From Sulfurimonas sp. (lineage in GTDB: Bacteria > Campylobacterota > Campylobacteria > Campylobacterales > Sulfurimonadaceae), in NCBI RefSeq assembly GCF_028714655.1, contig NZ_JAQTLY010000017.1, positions 1-33,891 of the forward strand: 33,891 bases of DNA, written 5' to 3'. A model generated the notes under the pieces. That model was not told the origin of the DNA, searched no databases, and saw only the letters and a list, made by a program, of their open reading frames with translations. Positions within the stretch are counted from its first letter, which is position 1, and every line of letters starts with the position of its first letter. The translations under genes and the position numbers were made by a program. Shown in pieces: positions 32,897-33,891 of this stretch.

Positions 32897-33891
32897 ATGA
32901 AACTCTCAAAAGAGCAAGAGAACAAGTTTAAAAAGCTGGGTGTCGGCAGTTACTGCGAACTTGCTCTCATAATTCCCTCCGCTTATGAAGATTTGCGGCT
33001 TCATAACAAACTTCAGACACATACTATGCAACTCATAGATGCGACGGTAGAGTCGGTTTACAAAGCCCCAAATTCACTTCAAGTCACATTTTTTGCCCAC
33101 AATTTCGGTCATACTATTACAGGTGTGATATTTCGTCCAAAACCATATATGATGCATCAATTTAGCGTTGGAGATAGAGATTATTATTATGGAACGGTTG
33201 AGTGCAAAAGTGGTCAATGCACTATAAATATGCCGAAAAAGGTAACAAACATAGGTGCCATAACATCAAAATACAAATCTTCTCTAAGAAGCGATGTGAT
33301 GCTTCGCCTCATTCAAAGCTCCCTAACAAAAGAAAATCTAATCTCAGAGGGTTTAAAAGAGGAGATAGCAGAAGAGCTTTTAAAACTGCACTTTCCTACT
33401 TCTCAACCTCTTGAGCTAAAAAATTTAGAGTCAAAAGCCATAGATGCTCTTAAATATACGGAACTCTTTACCTATATGAAACAGCTATCTCATAAAAGAA
33501 GATATTTTAAAGCTTTGACTTCTACATACAACTGTTATAGAGAGTGGGCAGAAACTCTGCCGTTTATACTGACGGATGAGCAGATAAAAACTATAGAGGA
33601 TATAAAATCAGATTTTGCCAAAGATGTCTCGGCAAGACGAATGATAGTCGGGGATGTCGGAAGCGGAAAAACGATGGTAATCCTTGCATCCGTTGTTATG
33701 ATGTCCGGTGAGCGCTCTATTCTTATGGCACCAACGACGATTTTGGCAAATCAACTCTACGGCGCGGCAAAAAAATATCTTCCGATGATGAAAATTGCAC
33801 TTGTTACAAACAAAAGCAAAAATATAAATCTTGATGAGTATGACTTTATCATCGGTACTCATGCTCTGCTTTATAGAGAACTTCCAAAAGC
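32897..33891 (+). CDS. recG: ATP-dependent DNA helicase RecG, 3' part beyond window
   Basis: About 331 residues of RecG are present and the frame is open to the window end, so the motor domains are cut. The N-terminal wedge/OB region begins MKLSKEQENKFKKLGVGSY and carries VESVYKAPNSLQVTFFA; helicase motif I is GDVGSGKT in RRMIVGDVGSGKTMV, after the Q-type LTDEQIKTIEDI, followed by MAPTTILANQ and IIGTHALLY, all typical of RecG. It remodels stalled replication forks and Holliday junctions. It overlaps nothing and starts two bases after the 36-residue gene. Confidence 0.93.
   Translation, partial: MKLSKEQENKFKKLGVGSYCELALIIPSAYEDLRLHNKLQTHTMQLIDATVESVYKAPNSLQVTFFAHNFGHTITGVIFRPKPYMMHQFSVGDRDYYYGTVECKSGQCTINMPKKVTNIGAITSKYKSSLRSDVMLRLIQSSLTKENLISEGLKEEIAEELLKLHFPTSQPLELKNLESKAIDALKYTELFTYMKQLSHKRRYFKALTSTYNCYREWAETLPFILTDEQIKTIEDIKSDFAKDVSARRMIVGDVGSGKTMVILASVVMMSGERSILMAPTTILANQLYGAAKKYLPMMKIALVTNKSKNINLDEYDFIIGTHALLYRELPK

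Noticed and set aside
33202..33862. Open frames on both strands near the window end
   Set aside because: They lie inside recG, whose own frame is open to the window edge with clear helicase motifs.
98..33891. Self-targeting spacers
   Set aside because: Reading spacers against the genes here showed no obvious match, but this was by eye only and is not a real search.

Overview
This window is chromosomal DNA of a Campylobacterota (epsilonproteobacterial) organism, most like Sulfurimonas and its relatives. The evidence is the AT-rich coding style, futalosine-pathway menaquinone synthesis (MqnC), HemJ, an LPP20-type lipoprotein, a heme-linked GGDEF/EAL protein and AT-rich promoters that mostly show only a TATAAT box. 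The genus is inferred from gene content and was not searched.

Layout. Bases 1-97 look like a CRISPR leader and 98-4983 are one large array of 75 repeats and 74 spacers; no cas gene lies in the window. Next come a TonB-dependent receptor carrying the copper-site motifs of OprC/NosA (5049-7016, minus), a 42-residue membrane peptide, an archaeal-type ATPase with a striking pair of operator-like palindromes, and agmatine deiminase head-to-head with alanine racemase. A signalling block follows: a CZB chemoreceptor and a heme-binding GGDEF/EAL protein. The minus-strand run 14031-15832 holds ribA, rsmG and two small genes. Then come hemB, argF, trpS, hpf-hemJ, der, two lipoproteins (NlpC/P60-like and LPP20-like), a Gpt-like phosphoribosyltransferase, a small cytochrome c, a TerB/DnaJ membrane protein, a DUF3108-like protein, a probable beta-barrel protein and an EamA transporter.

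From 27732 to 32378 the plus strand carries a compact run: kdsA, a ParE/RelE-type toxin-antitoxin pair, ribH, nusB, mqnC and an M16 peptidase homologue lacking its zinc motif. The last 1.5 kb hold a repeat element, a probable small-peptide locus whose mRNA can fold its 3' end onto its own ribosome binding site and which has an antisense promoter-like box (32595-32768), a 36-residue membrane peptide, and the first 995 bases of recG, cut by the window edge.

Dispersed palindromic repeats of at least three families fill many of the intergenic gaps (17929, 19029-19160, 19979-20087, 23502-23691, 29513-29600, 32395-32536). One copy has 15-bp perfect terminal inverted repeats and forms the last codons and stop of a cytochrome gene.

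The strongest candidates for something undescribed are the type-I-toxin-like locus upstream of recG, the paired palindromes around the ATPase promoter, the MITE-like repeat family with complementary hairpin loops, and a set of genes whose TATAAT box sits 5-7 bases from the start codon, which suggests leaderless mRNAs.
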